Of a stretch of 64,000 nucleotides of DNA, positions 43,595 to 55,549 are shown piece after piece. The stretch comes from Laccaria trichodermophora (lineage: Eukaryota; Basidiomycota; Agaricomycetes; Agaricales; Hydnangiaceae): NCBI GenBank assembly GCA_018417955.1, contig JACTVC010000017.1, forward strand, positions 434,001 to 498,000. The letters are read 5' to 3'. How positions within the stretch are numbered: the first letter of the stretch is position 1; every line of letters starts with the position of its first letter. The notes under the pieces were generated by a model, which worked only from the letters and a program-made list of their open reading frames with translations, was not told the origin of the DNA and did not search any database. The position numbers and the translations under genes were made by a program.

Positions 43595-43976
43595 AAAGGA
43601 TGGGGCAAGGAGGACATCTTGGCCTGAGGTGACTCGATACTAACTTGAAAGAGTCGTTCCTGGTTGCTTCATAATCTGTCATGTGTCCGCAGTTTAAGTA
43701 TTTGGCCTTCTTTGGCCCTGCTGCAATCAAACACCCCAATCAAACCCTGGTAAAAAAAACTCTCTTTCAAAATGTGCCATGCTTGAGTACTACTTCATAA
43801 CATGGCCGGATAGACACGGAATGTCTGTTTGAGTAATGGTAAGCATTTTTGTTGACTCTTCCGATAGGAAAAGCTAACTCGATCCCCTAAGTAAATGGAT
43901 AATTTGATCTTGTTTAACAACACAAAGCCTTGAGACCTAAGCAAGCCAACATGGCCGCAATGAACCCACGCGCCAA

Positions 43977-44683
43977 ATGATTCGACCCTTCATGAGCGAT
44001 AAGTTAGTCTCATCACCCAGAATGCTTTCTATCCGTACCTCTCGTCTGATTCTGCGCAAAGCTCGCGAGGACGATCTCGAAGATGTTCATGCCTTCTTAT
44101 CACAAGAGGATGCCGTTAGATATTGGTATGTGCGCCGGAATGTATCAGCTGATTCAAGGTCACAAAGAAATCTCTGTCTAGGTCAAGCAGTCCAGCATAC
44201 TCGAATCTTGCGCAATCCCTTGACTGGCTCGAAACGATGATAGCGTCTCCACACAATGGAGTCACAGACTTTGTCATCGAGCTCATAAATACAGACTACG
44301 GATCTACGTCAAAACCGAGGCCCGGCCCAGTCATCGGTAAATTAGGCTGTTGGGATAGTACCGACGTCATCAGCTTCATCTTGAACAAGTCGTTCTGGGG
44401 CAAAGGGTATGCGGCGGATGCCTTACAGGCTTTTTCGTGGTATATGTTTGCGTTTACTGGAGAGAGCCAGGACGGGAGGAGGAAAACCCCAGCCGATAAG
44501 CTCATAGCCGATGTCGATCCAAGAAACGAACGCTCCCGGACGCTACTGAGGAGGTGTGGGTTTGTGGAGTTTGCAAGGGGCGGGCGGACGAGAAAGACGC
44601 ATTTAGGATGGTGCGATAGCATTTATTATGAGCTCACTAGAAAGCGGTGGGAGTTTTTATACGGAACGTCTTCCAGGACATAG
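43977..44683 (+). CDS. GNAT-family N-acetyltransferase, 216 aa
   Basis: Two exons (43977-44125, 44182-44683) joined by a 56-bp intron with agreeing phase. Start MIRPFMSDKLVSSP, then MLSIRTSRLILRKAREDDLED, the usual first strand and helix of RimJ/RimL-like GNATs. Later come GPVIGKLGCWDST, NKSFWGKGYAADALQAF (acetyl-CoA loop, G-x-G-x-A type), and ADVDPRNERSRTLLRRCGF, the end motif where the substrate side chain is held. All core elements are present. The acetyl acceptor is unknown. It sits between the two divergent MFS paralogues; a shared pathway is possible but not shown. Confidence 0.82.
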
Positions 44684-44763
44684 GGTCTATATCTCACCTT
44701 TTTGGACTGCTAAACGTTGGATGGGACTGACCGTAATTTTACTTCGTTTGCGTCATTCTGGCA

Positions 44764-45032
44764 TACTATGCTATATCAGTACTTCGGCAGACCCTCTCAG
44801 TCGGCGGTCACAAATGTCACATTTTTTGGCGGATGAACGTGACAGACCGTGACTGGTCAAAAAACAGAACTTCGCCAATTCTTCGTTTTTTTTGATGAAA
44901 AAAAGCGGAGTTAGATTGGATTATACCCAGGAGGCCCTGTATCAAATTTTGTGGCAAGATGTTTTGTGGAAAGTCTGAGATCAGGGAAGTGCCGACTGAG
45001 AGGGTCTGCCGAAGTACTGATAGGGCATAGTA
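44764..45032. mobile_element. MITE-like element with about 40-bp terminal inverted repeats and TA ends
   Basis: Left end 44764-44805 and right end 44991-45032 are inverted copies sharing ATCAGTACTTCGGCAGACCC and TCTCAGTCGGC, with outer ends CTATGC/GCATAG. The element is flanked by TA on both sides. Total length 269 bp with no coding potential. TA flanks and simple TIRs suggest a Tc1/mariner-type non-autonomous element. Confidence 0.75.
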
Positions 45033-45482
45033 CACAAGTCCGCTTGAAGAGTATACATATGGCTCTAGTTGGTTGGATACATTTTTCTTTTTCAGTATAT
45101 AATGTAAAACATTCTCTCGAACCATGTCAGTAGAAAAAAATTAAGCCCATAAAAAGCCCCCCGCCCTCTACACTTGCAAGTCACTTCTCCATCCTGTCAT
45201 TGTTATCGGTCTCATCTGAAGCCACGGTGTCCGCTCTGCTTGGGTCGGACTTTCAGAAACAGGATCCAGAGGCGCAAGCAGTGCATACGGAACAGTGTCC
45301 ATGGTTTGAAGTCCATTGAGTTTGTGGTGAGGAATTATTGGCTTTTTTCGGCGCCGCCGCGGCCCGGCATCATTGACCAAATTCGGATGTGGTGGTTCTA
45401 TTACTGTAAGCTCAAGCTCGAACTCTACTTATCACTGAACTGCCACCCGAGATGTTCCTTCGACTTCCCCACTTCCCCCCCT

Positions 45483-47758
45483 ATGGACTACCCAAGCCTT
45501 TCCCCCACAGAGGATGTTGTTGAAACGTCAGAGAACATAGCCGATTATTTCTCCGAAGCAATCCCGATGAGTCTCTATGAGGATGGGGTTTTAGACGCGG
45601 TTTACCAAGAGAAGACGAAGATATTAAATCGTGCCATTCAGGAGATAGGGGTGGGGAAGTATCAGGTACGTACTTGTTAGCTTTCCAGGTGCCGAGTGCT
45701 GATACACCGCTGTGTCAGTATCTGTTATTTATTGTTGCAGGATTTGGGTGGTTCGCGTACGCCTCTTCTGTCGTTCCGTTGTGGTGATGTTATCTCATCA
45801 ACTTCAAAATCAGCGATAGCATGTGGCCCGTCAGTTTATTGCTTTCACATAGACATACTCGAAAGCTAGAACCTGACGTGGCATGCAGTTGATTACTGGC
45901 TTGATTCTCACCCCCGTTGTAGCCGAATTCCGTTTCAATGGGCCCTTGCTTACCCTTGCGGCAAATATTGGACTCTTAGTCGGTGCAGTCTTCTGGGGCT
46001 TAGGCAGCGACGTATGGGGCAGACGGTCTGTTTCAACAGCGGTGGCATTCAATGATACACACTTTCCTGACGAATTCCTGTTTACAGGTGGTCCTTTAAC
46101 GCTACGTTGTTGATAGCGGGAGTATTTGGACTGGCGGCTGGCGGATCACAGAACCTCGTTACGCTCGCATCGTTGATTGCTGTTCTAGGAATCGGTGTTG
46201 GGGGTACGCCAGACTGCTCAGCCTTATCAAAGTTTACTCAACATGTCCCTCTTCGCTGAACAGGTAACCTTCCTGTCGACTCCGCTGTTTTTCTGGGTAA
46301 TTAGGATGATATTCGTAAGTTGTATTTGGGCTAATTACCCATCCACAGATTTTCTTCCAGCATCTCATCAATATCTCTTGACTGTCACGACGGTGTTCTG
46401 GTCTTTGGGGCAACTCTCCGCGAGCGTGGTAAGTGCTACGCCTAATGTCGTCTCCAATCCTTTTTATTTTGTTACTTATTCAAGAATAGGTTGCTTGGGT
46501 CTTCATCGCCAATTATTCCTGTTCTGTTACTGCTACGATTTGCCATAAATCTGAGAACATGGGCTGGCGATACCTCCTATTTACGCTTGGTGGATTAACA
46601 ATTCTCCTCTGGGGCATTCGTCTTTTTGCTTTTGATCTTTGCGAGAGCCCCCACTTTCTTATTGGCGTAGGTGAGGATGAAGAGGCGGTAGCTGTCATTC
46701 ATAAAATCGCAGTCTACAACACCGTCACAACTTCGCTCACCCTGGATCAACTTGCAAAGGCGGGTGGCGTCTCAACGAATAAAAGGCTGGATAAGAAGGC
46801 GAGAGGCGTACTAAGGGAGACATCCAATTTTACTGCCAACCATGTGAAGGCTTTATTTGCGACACGAAAAATGGCTTATTCGACGTCACTATTGATCATT
46901 CTTTGGGGTACGTGCTTTTATTCGTTTTTACTTACCACATTACAATTTGTGGCAGGCATCATTGGCCTTGCGTCGACTTTATACAACAGCTTTCTGCCAT
47001 TTTTGTGAGTCTTTGTCGAATTTGGTCTTTCTGTTACTGAATTGATAAGGCTTGCGAGCCGTGGTGTCAACTATGGAGATGCTACTTTGACGGTCACATA
47101 TCGCAATGCAAGTCACTACACATCCTTGGATGATCAAGTCTCACAAACTCTGGCAGCTACTGATACTGAGCTTGGTCAGCGTGCCTGCGGCTTTCTGCGG
47201 GGGGTGGGCGGTAGAACTTACATTCATTGGGCGCAGGGGTACCCTGGCCATCTCATCTGGCGAGTAATCTTTTGCACGTCTTTTTACAGCTATTTGAAGA
47301 TTAAGAAAAATCAGGGCTGACTGGCATATTTCTCTTCGCAAGCACAACCGCCCGAAGCTCCAATGCTCTTCTGGGATGGAATTGTGGGTATGCATTTAAC
47401 AGTAACGTAAGTGTTTTTCACGTGTTTCCAATACTATCCAAGCTGGAGTAGCAAGCAGATAATGTATGGGGTTCTCTATACCATTTCCTCAGAAATTTTT
47501 CCTGCCAAAGATCGAGGCACGGGGAATGGGTTGGTGTCAACAGCTATGCGAGTTTTTGGAGTCGTCGTGAGCATTGCAATTTGCGCTATCCGACATCGCG
47601 TGGAGGCTTGCTTAATTCTGTTTCAGGCGCCGATAATTGCGCTATACGCTAACATCAAAACTGCCGTGCCCGTGTACATTGCGGGTGCTCTTCTCATTTC
47701 TGCTGGTGCTTTGACACTTCTTCTGCCCTACGAACCTAGGGGAAAGGCATCAATGTAA
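45483..47758 (+). CDS. MFS transporter, SV2/SVOP-like, copy B
   Basis: Starts MDYPSLSPTEDVVETSENIA at 45483 and ends at 47758 (TAA). It matches copy A block by block: KTKILNRAIQEIGVGKYQ, LILTPVVAEFRFNGP, GLGSDVWGRRSV (MFS motif A), GNLPVDSAVFL, FLPASHQYLLTV, WRYLLFTLGGLTILLW, GVGEDEEAVAVIHKIAVYN, HVKALFATRKMAYSTSLLII, APIIALYANIKTAVPVYIAG. The exon carrying GNLPVD is reached by splicing out 46203-46261; without it the frame is lost. The two transporters point away from each other with a GNAT gene and a small TIR element between. Both look intact, so both may be functional. Confidence 0.8.
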
Positions 47759-48117
47759 ACCATATATGGGGCTTCCAGGCTTCGAGCTCTGGCAGGGACA
47801 CCCGTAGAATATTAGTATGTCATCGTACCAACAACGGAGAATATGTTCGTGGAGAGAACTTGAAGCAGTAAAGTTCTATCTCTAGTATTCTCTACCTCTC
47901 CGAGTCTTAAGTACGCAACGTTAACAAGATGGAAACGGGCCGATTACCCTGAGTCACGTGAGCGCGAGATTTTCATCGGCACCGCTGACTCGACGCGTTG
48001 CAATTTAAGGGTGAACCCGTTTCTATCCTCCCACCATCACTCGGTGGACATTGCCCTCTGCGCAATCCTTTGCGTCGGCTATTGCAATATATATCCTCTC
48101 AAACTTCTTGAGACGAT
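47759..48117. other. Intergenic region upstream of the SNF2-RING gene
   Basis: Contains GAGTCACGTGAGCGCGAG at about 47951-47970, including the palindrome CACGTG, an E-box that bHLH factors could bind. No gene seen. Confidence 0.4.
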
Positions 48118-51100
48118 ATGCGAGACTCGGTGTCGAATCATCAGCAATCGCTTCGCACCCCAGCGTCTGCGATATGGCGCTATCACCATCACCGAACGTT
48201 TCGACCAATGTTGAACCTCGTACAGCTTCAAGAGCTTATCCTCATCTCTACACCAGATGACACGTCTGAAACAGTTTGGAAAGGCAAGAAACGGAGTGCC
48301 TCGTCTAGAAGCAACGGGAAAAGACCCTCAAAACGGGCCAGAACTTCGACGGGATCTGTGCACAACCATGACAAGGATGATTCAGAGAGCTCAAGTTCTG
48401 AGACGTTGATGCCACCTCTCTCAGGCGTCGATGGTAGTTATCCTCAACTGAAATATAACAAGGCCTTTTGCTTGCCGGCTGAAACCGTTCCGATAATAAG
48501 ACATCTTCTTGAAATTCAATACACTGGTGCAAACAATGCAGACGACAACGAAGAGGGTGAATGTAATGGCGGGTGGCAGGCAGAGGAAGAGGATTTTAGG
48601 GCGGCTTTAGTTGATTTGAGCGCTGGGCTCTCGGAACCCAGAATCATTGATCTTGGCAACGCTCGCCTAGTCGAGTATGACGGCCACCTTGTGGGTGTCT
48701 CTGACGCGTTGTGCAGACATACAAAGGAGGATGGTTGGCTCTTCCTCGCTCCAGCGCTGACGGAAGGCATCGACCATGACGCCCTTGACCTGTCTTCTTC
48801 GACGGTTGCGGATTTACTCTTGGCCTCTGACTTTCTGAGATTAGCTGAGAAGGTCTCTTTGGATGCTCGATTGAGGGCCGTCATTCTTCCGTCCGGCTCT
48901 TGTGATTCGAATGCAGATGACCTTCCATTCCGTCTCCAGGTGGAGCTGAATATCGGCCTCTGCCTCCCCCAGTTCTTTCAGCCCTTCTCGGGTAAGGTGA
49001 CCAAGAAACACGTCACCTTGGTTGAAGATGCGCAGAGGTGTCTTCTTCATTTTGCCTACGGTACCAACATATCACCTCCACCACCCTCTTTTGAAGGTGC
49101 TACGAATATGTCATATTTCTATTCTATACTCGGCCCCGCCCCATCGTTGGAGTCGAAGCTAGCCGAAGACGCGATGCAACCTGTTCTTCTCAACCCAACG
49201 TTACTGCTATTCCAAAGACGAAGTGTTGGTTGGCTGCTCAACAGAGAAGGGAAAGCCGTTACGCAATCAGGTGCTATAATCCCCAAGGCCTCGTCAAACG
49301 AGTTCTCGTTTTGGGACACTATCGAAGAGGGCAATCACACCTGGTACTATAATCGCCTCAGCGGCGTTCTTTCGACCACGCCTCCCTCTGTGTCTGCATC
49401 CCTGGGTGGGATATTGGCAGAAGAACCTGGATTGGGCAAGACCCTTGAAACGATTGCTATGATCCTCTTGAATCCGGCTCCCGAGGACCGCAATCCTAAA
49501 CTCACGAGGTGGGATCCGGAAGCTCGTTTGCAGGTCAAAGCCATCAAGGTCAGTCTTTCCCAAAACTCTGCTAGATGATTCTGACAGTTTTGCTAGACCT
49601 CCCTTATTGTTACCCCACCTGCTTTGGCGTCTCAATGGATAGATGAGCTGGCAGCTCATGCCCCATCGTTAAAGGTCCTTGTATACGAGGGATGGGCGAA
49701 AGTCCAAGTCCCTATCAATCAAAGCCAACTTGAAGAAGAACGGCTTTCCGAGCTCAAAATCTCCAAACCCAAGCCGACTATCAAGGGCAAGAAGGCGCCG
49801 TCAACGTCGAAACGGAAGTCCAAAGGCAAGAACGCGATGGACGTTGACGAAGTGGATATGACGAGAGACTCCGATGGCAGGGGTCTCGAATGGTGTGAAT
49901 ACGTGCACCAGTTCGATGTTGTCATCACCACCTACCAAATCCTTCGATCGGACTTCAATGTTGCCCGTGCCGCCCCAGTCCGTCCGCGACGTGAGGATGT
50001 TGTCTACGTGAATGTCGAGCGACCCCGCAGCCCGCTTGTGATGGTTGAGTGGAATCGAGTCATCATGGACGAAGTTCAAATGGTGGGTGGGGGGAAGACT
50101 GAGTACGTGTTGCCTTTCGATTGGTGTCATTCTCTGTTCTCATTTTGCGGGTACAGGGATATGGTGTCGCTCATTCCTCGACTGTCGTCTTTTGCTGTAT
50201 CGGGAACGCCTGCTCGGGCCCAAATTTCTGACATGCTGCATGTTCTGAAGTAAGCCAGCTTTTCCGCTCCATTCTCTCTACGTAAACCTTTATTGACATA
50301 TGGCAGATTCCTTCGAGTCGATGATATTATCGGATCGGCACGCATGTGGAACAGGTTGTTGAGGCCTGCATTCGCAGGTGAATTCGCTGCTTTCTTTCAA
50401 AGATACGCAGTTAGGTATGGGGTTCTGAGATGCATTTTGAACATTCACTAACCCGGTCGTTTTGCAGGACCATGAAGTCAAGTGTCAAGACGGAGTTGAC
50501 CATTCCCCAGCAAACACGGTATCTCGTAGGAATCGAGCTTGGCAAGGTCGAACGCCATGTAAGTTGCCATCAATCTTAGCTCTCTTCCTTTCTGACTTGG
50601 GATGAAAACAGGTGTACGATCAAACTTTCGAGGCCGTCTTGCTCCAATTGGGCCTGGACGCCCGTGGGGTGGCTGCCTCTGATGGTTGGCAAGTTGATGG
50701 GACTGTACTTCGTGCATCTCTTCGACGACTTCGTGGGATATGCACGCATCCCCAGGTACGCGGGTCTTGTCGGTCTGCGCATCTTGTCTGATGTGTTTCG
50801 CAGGTGGGACAGCTGGTGAAGAAAAAGGGCGACAACTTGTTCAAGCCTGGCACTTTGAAGTCAATTGACCAGGTCTTAGAGGTGAAGTTGTTCCCATGCG
50901 GCCAATGAAGTCTCGTCTAATCTCTTTTCTAGTCTATGAAGGATCAGAACTGGAAGAATGTCATTGAGGATTGGAAAGGCAAGGTACTCGTCTTACACCC
51001 ATTTCCCTCTCGAACCTCTCTGATCAATGGTGCATGCTAGGTCCAACTCATGATTCGTTCAGCTCAACTCCATCAACATGACGAAGACAACCCTAACCGT

Positions 51101-54100
51101 TCCCAAATCGCCCTCGACACCCTCCTAGCTGCGGAGCAGCAGATCAAAGACCAAATAACGGAGATCAATAAAGTTCTTGCGGACCATGACGAAAAGGGGA
51201 AAATCCTAAAAGAGGAGGCAGCGGCCCTAAGGAAAGCACGACAGGAAGCTCTGGGGGCACGACCTCCCGCAAATGACAAGGGGAAAGGGAAGGCGAGGGA
51301 GGTGTCTGAAGAACTCAGTGAGGATGAAGACGACGATGAAGACGAGCATCAAGACCCGGAGGACAAGGGCTTGCCGAAGACCCCTGCCGGCAAGGAGCAC
51401 AAGGCCCAACGTGGTGCACTCAAATCGCGTCTTCGAGAGGCACGTCTTACCTTGCATAGGATCAAGTTTTTGCTCGGTGACGTGTATCATGTTATTGGTG
51501 GAGTTCACTCCACGTCGGAGGATACAGCGTATGAAGCTGCAGAACAGATACGTCGCGATCTTTTGAAAGGTATGCCGGCTTGTGCTTATGTGGGTTGGGT
51601 GTGTTTCGTTGACGCTGCTGTTTTCCAGTGACCGAGGATGAGGCCCATGGTGCAATGGCCTTCTTGGCGGAGGACGCAACCTCAAGACGGTTGAATAAAG
51701 ACGACCTTTTCATTGAGGTTCCCTACTTGGATCAGGGTGGGATCCGATCCGCAGAGCTTGTATGTATTCGATTGATGCGCAAAATTTGGAAAGCGCTCAT
51801 CCTTCCTTCAGATGGAGGAGGCCAATGAAATCATCGAGGACGTCATCAACGACCAGTCCCGCCTTCTCTGGGATTGGAGGACGCGTATCACAAATCTGCT
51901 AACTCAAAAGTTGAATCCTGACGGGGACGCAGCCGATGGCCGAGAATACCAACGAAACCTGGACAATCAGGGTGAAGCGGAGGCGTACATGCAGCTTTAT
52001 GCTGCTCTACTGGCAGATCGCAGAGAAGCTCTCATCAACGAGAGAACTCTTCTTGCCGCCCATGAGGTCCGGGAGAAGAAGCTCCGTAAAACACTGGCGG
52101 CAGCCAAAGCTGCGAACGCCTTGGATGATGAGTTGGACATGGTTGGTGTGCAACCGGAGCAGGAAGTGGAGTTGAGTGAGTTGTCAATGAAGCGGAAAGG
52201 GATTCTCGCTCGATTGGATGGAAGGGCTATCAAGAGTGTGAGTTTGATGATTTTGTACCCAGCTCCCGCTCTCTGCTCACTATACGCGCCTGACAGATTG
52301 TCATAGACCTGACGGGTGTAGCAGCTAGGATTACGAGAGATACGGATCCCGAAAAGATTCTCGTCAAGAATGCTATTGCCGACCTTCGAAGGCTCATTTC
52401 CGAACAAAGTAGGGTTCACCTTCGTTGTTACATTTTCCCCCCAAATAACAACTGCCCTAAGCTGCCCTTCAAGACAAACTCGATGCTGACCTCGCTCTGA
52501 TCCGCAAAGCCTACAACCAGCGCATTCTCTACTTCCGACAATTGCAGGAGATATCAGACTCCGTTGCCGATGTCGAGTGGGAAGAGGAAACTGTTGGGGA
52601 TGCGATTGCCGCATGTGCAGCTCAGACCGCTGAGCTCGCGGCCAAGATTAATACCGACCGTGCCCGTCATCGTTACTTGGAGAACCTGGTTGACAAGGAC
52701 AATGTTGCCGACGACGATGACGAGGATCAGGCGTCATGTATATTATGCCGATGCGACTTTTCTAGGGGCTTCATCACTCATTGGTATGTGTTATCCTGTA
52801 TTGTCGATTCCTTCGAAAGTTTATCGATTTCCTTGTAGTGCGCATATCTTCTGCGAAGTACGTATCCTCCCTAGATTCTAATGACCCAACATGAATTTCT
52901 GGGATAGGGTTGCATGAAAGCTTGGCTACTTCGGAAGGAGGGAAAGTCTTGCCCCGTTTGCAGGTATGTATGAGATAACTTTAGCGTTGTCACCAACTGA
53001 ATGGACGCAGAGTACCCATCAACACCGATACCATCCAGCGATTCGTGGTAAACGCGCCCGCTGATGAGCCAGCTCCGGCCAGGCCTATCAATAACGAACC
53101 AGCACCTCAATCGCGTCGCAAGATATCTTACAATATGATTGGTTTGCCAGAATCTGCTCCCCTTTTCAACCATTGCCAACCAGTCATGCAGATCCTAAGC
53201 TGTTCGGAGAGATTCAAAACGTGGAGTCCTACGGCGACTTCGGAAGCAAAGTCCAGACTCTCGTTCGACATCTTTTGTATCTGCAGATGGAGGACCCTGG
53301 CGCGAAGAGCATCGTCTTTTCAGCGTGGGCGGATTCTTTACATAGTACGTGCAGGCTTCTTTGAGGTTTGAGCGTTTCTAAACTTGTTCTTAGTCGTTGA
53401 GACAGCTTTGATGAACAATGGTATGCATTGTCAAGTGTTTAATCCCTGCTATGTCTGATGTACGATCTCTAGGAATCCGATGCTTGCGGATTGACCAAAA
53501 CTCAAAAGGCCAGAGCGCAGCCAAGAAGTTCAAAACTGACCCCGAGATCTTGGTGCTCTTGCTCCACGGGTACGTGTCTCTGCCTTGTGCTGGCGGCGTT
53601 TGTCTCCTGACTTTTTGATTCCAGAGAGAGGGAAAACGCAGGGCTGAACGTCACTTGTGCATCTCGGGTGTTCCTCCTAGAGAGTGTTGTCCACCACAGT
53701 TTTGAGATTCAAGGTAAGAAACTGTGTTTTGTTGGAGTATTGCCACTAACATTGGTGTTCCTTCAGCCATCGCTCGAATTGACAGAATGGGCCAGACGCG
53801 CGCAACTGAGGTGTACTGTTACTATGCAGAAGATACCGTGGAGAGAAACATTTTGGACCTAGCAGCGCGCCAAGGACTCTCGCTGTACACCAAGGCTAAC
53901 TCAGCAGGGACCTTGGATGTCTCTTCGTTCGCCCATGAGAACGAAAAGACCAAGATCGACAACTCCCCTGTCAAGAAAGTGCAGAAGGGCGATTTCATCT
54001 TCAAGTGCGTATTTGCGTTTCTTCACCTCGACGTTAACCAATGCGATCAATAGAATTGACGACATGCTGGCGATTTTGTTCCCGCATATGTACGAGGAGC

Positions 54101-54261
54101 TCGATTATCTCATCCCACCGGAAGACATGGATTCAGAGATGCAAGATGTAACCATCTCAAGCACAAGCACGAGTTTCCCTGCTGCGGCTGGTAGATCATC
54201 GTACAATACAAGGCAGGTGACCGAGAACGCCGTCGCTGGTCCGTCTCGGTTGCGATATTGA
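48118..54261 (+). CDS. IRC20: SHPRH/Irc20-type SNF2 ATPase with RING E3 ligase domain
   Basis: Long gene with many short introns, about 1,700 residues. Start taken at ATG 48118; ATG 48210 (MLNLVQLQEL) is a close alternative. LGGILAEEPGLGKTLETIAM is the Walker A region; TSLIVTPPALASQW is motif Ia; WNRVIMDEVQMV is the DExQ box; FAVSGTPARAQISDM is motif III. A long charged insertion follows with VQLMIRSAQLHQHDED and several coiled coils. The RING finger is spread over exons at about 52720-52970: SCILCRCDF, HWCAHIFCEGCMKAW, SCPVCR (C3HC4). The C-terminal helicase half has KSIVFSAWADSL, GLNVTCASRVFLLE, ARIDRMGQTRATEVYCY. This order is that of SHPRH and yeast Irc20, which act in DNA damage tolerance and recombination. 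All key residues are kept. Confidence 0.88.
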
Positions 54262-54450
54262 TCACTTCTACATCATTCCCATTTTACCAGCAATTTTTTT
54301 ATAGGTTTTGTGGCGGACTATGTAATCTAGATATCTATAACATACAAAGGACATTGTCTGTACGTACTTGCATCTGCTTTCCATCGCTATCGTCTATCGT
54401 CGCTATCAACCTGCATGTAAGCCCCAATCCTATCACAATCAATGAAGGGG

Positions 54451-55344
54451 TCATTCGTCCGATCTCCCTGTTGCCGTCACCCTAGCTGCAGCCTCTCTTT
54501 TCTGTCGTCGGCGCTTGACATCCCAGTTGTACACGCGGGCAGTATTGACTTCCATGATCGTCAACTGCTCGCGCAGGAATTCGAGGTCTTCAATGGTGTT
54601 GTTCAGACTTATCTCTGCGCCGGAAAGTTTGGAATTTAGGAGGGCGACGGCTTCTGGAATTTTGTATGACAGCATGACGTTCGCCTGTTATAGTCAGTCG
54701 CTTTATTAGCTTGGGGATTCGTGAAAAGGGAGAGCGATTTACCCCTAGCCACAGGTAGACGGTATCCGTCTCTTCTATCTCTGCTTGGGCGAAAAGTGTG
54801 TCGTTGAGCTCAAATGTCATCCGTATGGGTTTCGCGGACCCAGATTCATCCTCATCGTCCAGATCAGCTAAATCGTCGTCTTCCGAAGCCTTGCTCTTGC
54901 CTTCCTGCACAAAAGCACAGAGTCAATGCCATCGCCAACTGCAAATCCATATGTAACCTTACCCTCCGCTCTTGCAGATACTCGACCATATCCAAAGTCT
55001 TCTTTATATCAGGGATCTTTTCTTCTAAACTGGAACGTCGTTGCCCGAGATTGGCGTCCATGTATCGGTATTTGCTGAGCTTCCGTTAAGAGATTTATTA
55101 ATTGAAATCGGGTGTGGGGGGAGGAACGCGTACGCTATGGCATCTTGGAAACTTTTGAGAGTCCCTTCGACTTCGGCGTTGGATCCTCCTAGGTACTCTT
55201 CGACGTCTGCCTGGTGGATGGGGGATTTGATCAGTGGTGTTTCTAATGAGCTGAACACTGAAGAGGGCGTACGATGAAAGGTGCTTTAGGTATTCCTCGT
55301 GGGTTCTTCTCCTCTGAGAATACAGCTTTTACTTTAGTCGCCAT
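54451..55344 (-). CDS. PAC10: Prefoldin subunit 3
   Basis: Starts MATKVKAVFSEEKNPRGIPK at 55344 and ends TGA 54451-54453; five exons. Blocks: FIVDVEEYLGG-like (splice join), TLKSFQDAIAKYRYMD, SLEEKIPDIKKTLDMVEYL, an acidic insertion, FELNDTLFAQAEIEETDTVY, LWLGANVMLSYKIPEAVALL, NNTIEDLEFLREQLTIMEVN, ARVYNWDVKRR. Long N- and C-terminal coiled coils around a beta-hairpin (LNDTLFAQAEI...VYLWLG) are typical of alpha-class prefoldin subunits. The hexamer delivers unfolded actin and tubulin to the CCT chaperonin. It is convergent with the SNF2-RING gene (190 bp between stops) and divergent from MRD1. Confidence 0.9.
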
Positions 55345-55549
55345 CGTAGAGAACGTTGAGAACGTCGAGCCTCGAGAACGCGAAAAGACGCGATATGAAA
55401 GTTGGGCAACTTGTGGTGGTCGGAGATAGCCGACGGACTTTGATTCTCGAATATAAAATCAACGATTTTTTTCTCCTTGCCATTTTCCCTCAGGTCCGTC
55501 TTTTTCCTTCTTTCTCTGAAGTATTGCTAACATTATCTGAAGGATATCA
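55345..55549. promoter_or_regulatory. 205-bp divergent promoter, prefoldin 3 / MRD1
   Basis: Start codons of two housekeeping genes lie 205 bp apart on opposite strands. The segment is A/T- and pyrimidine-rich near MRD1. No TATA box is obvious. Confidence 0.5.
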
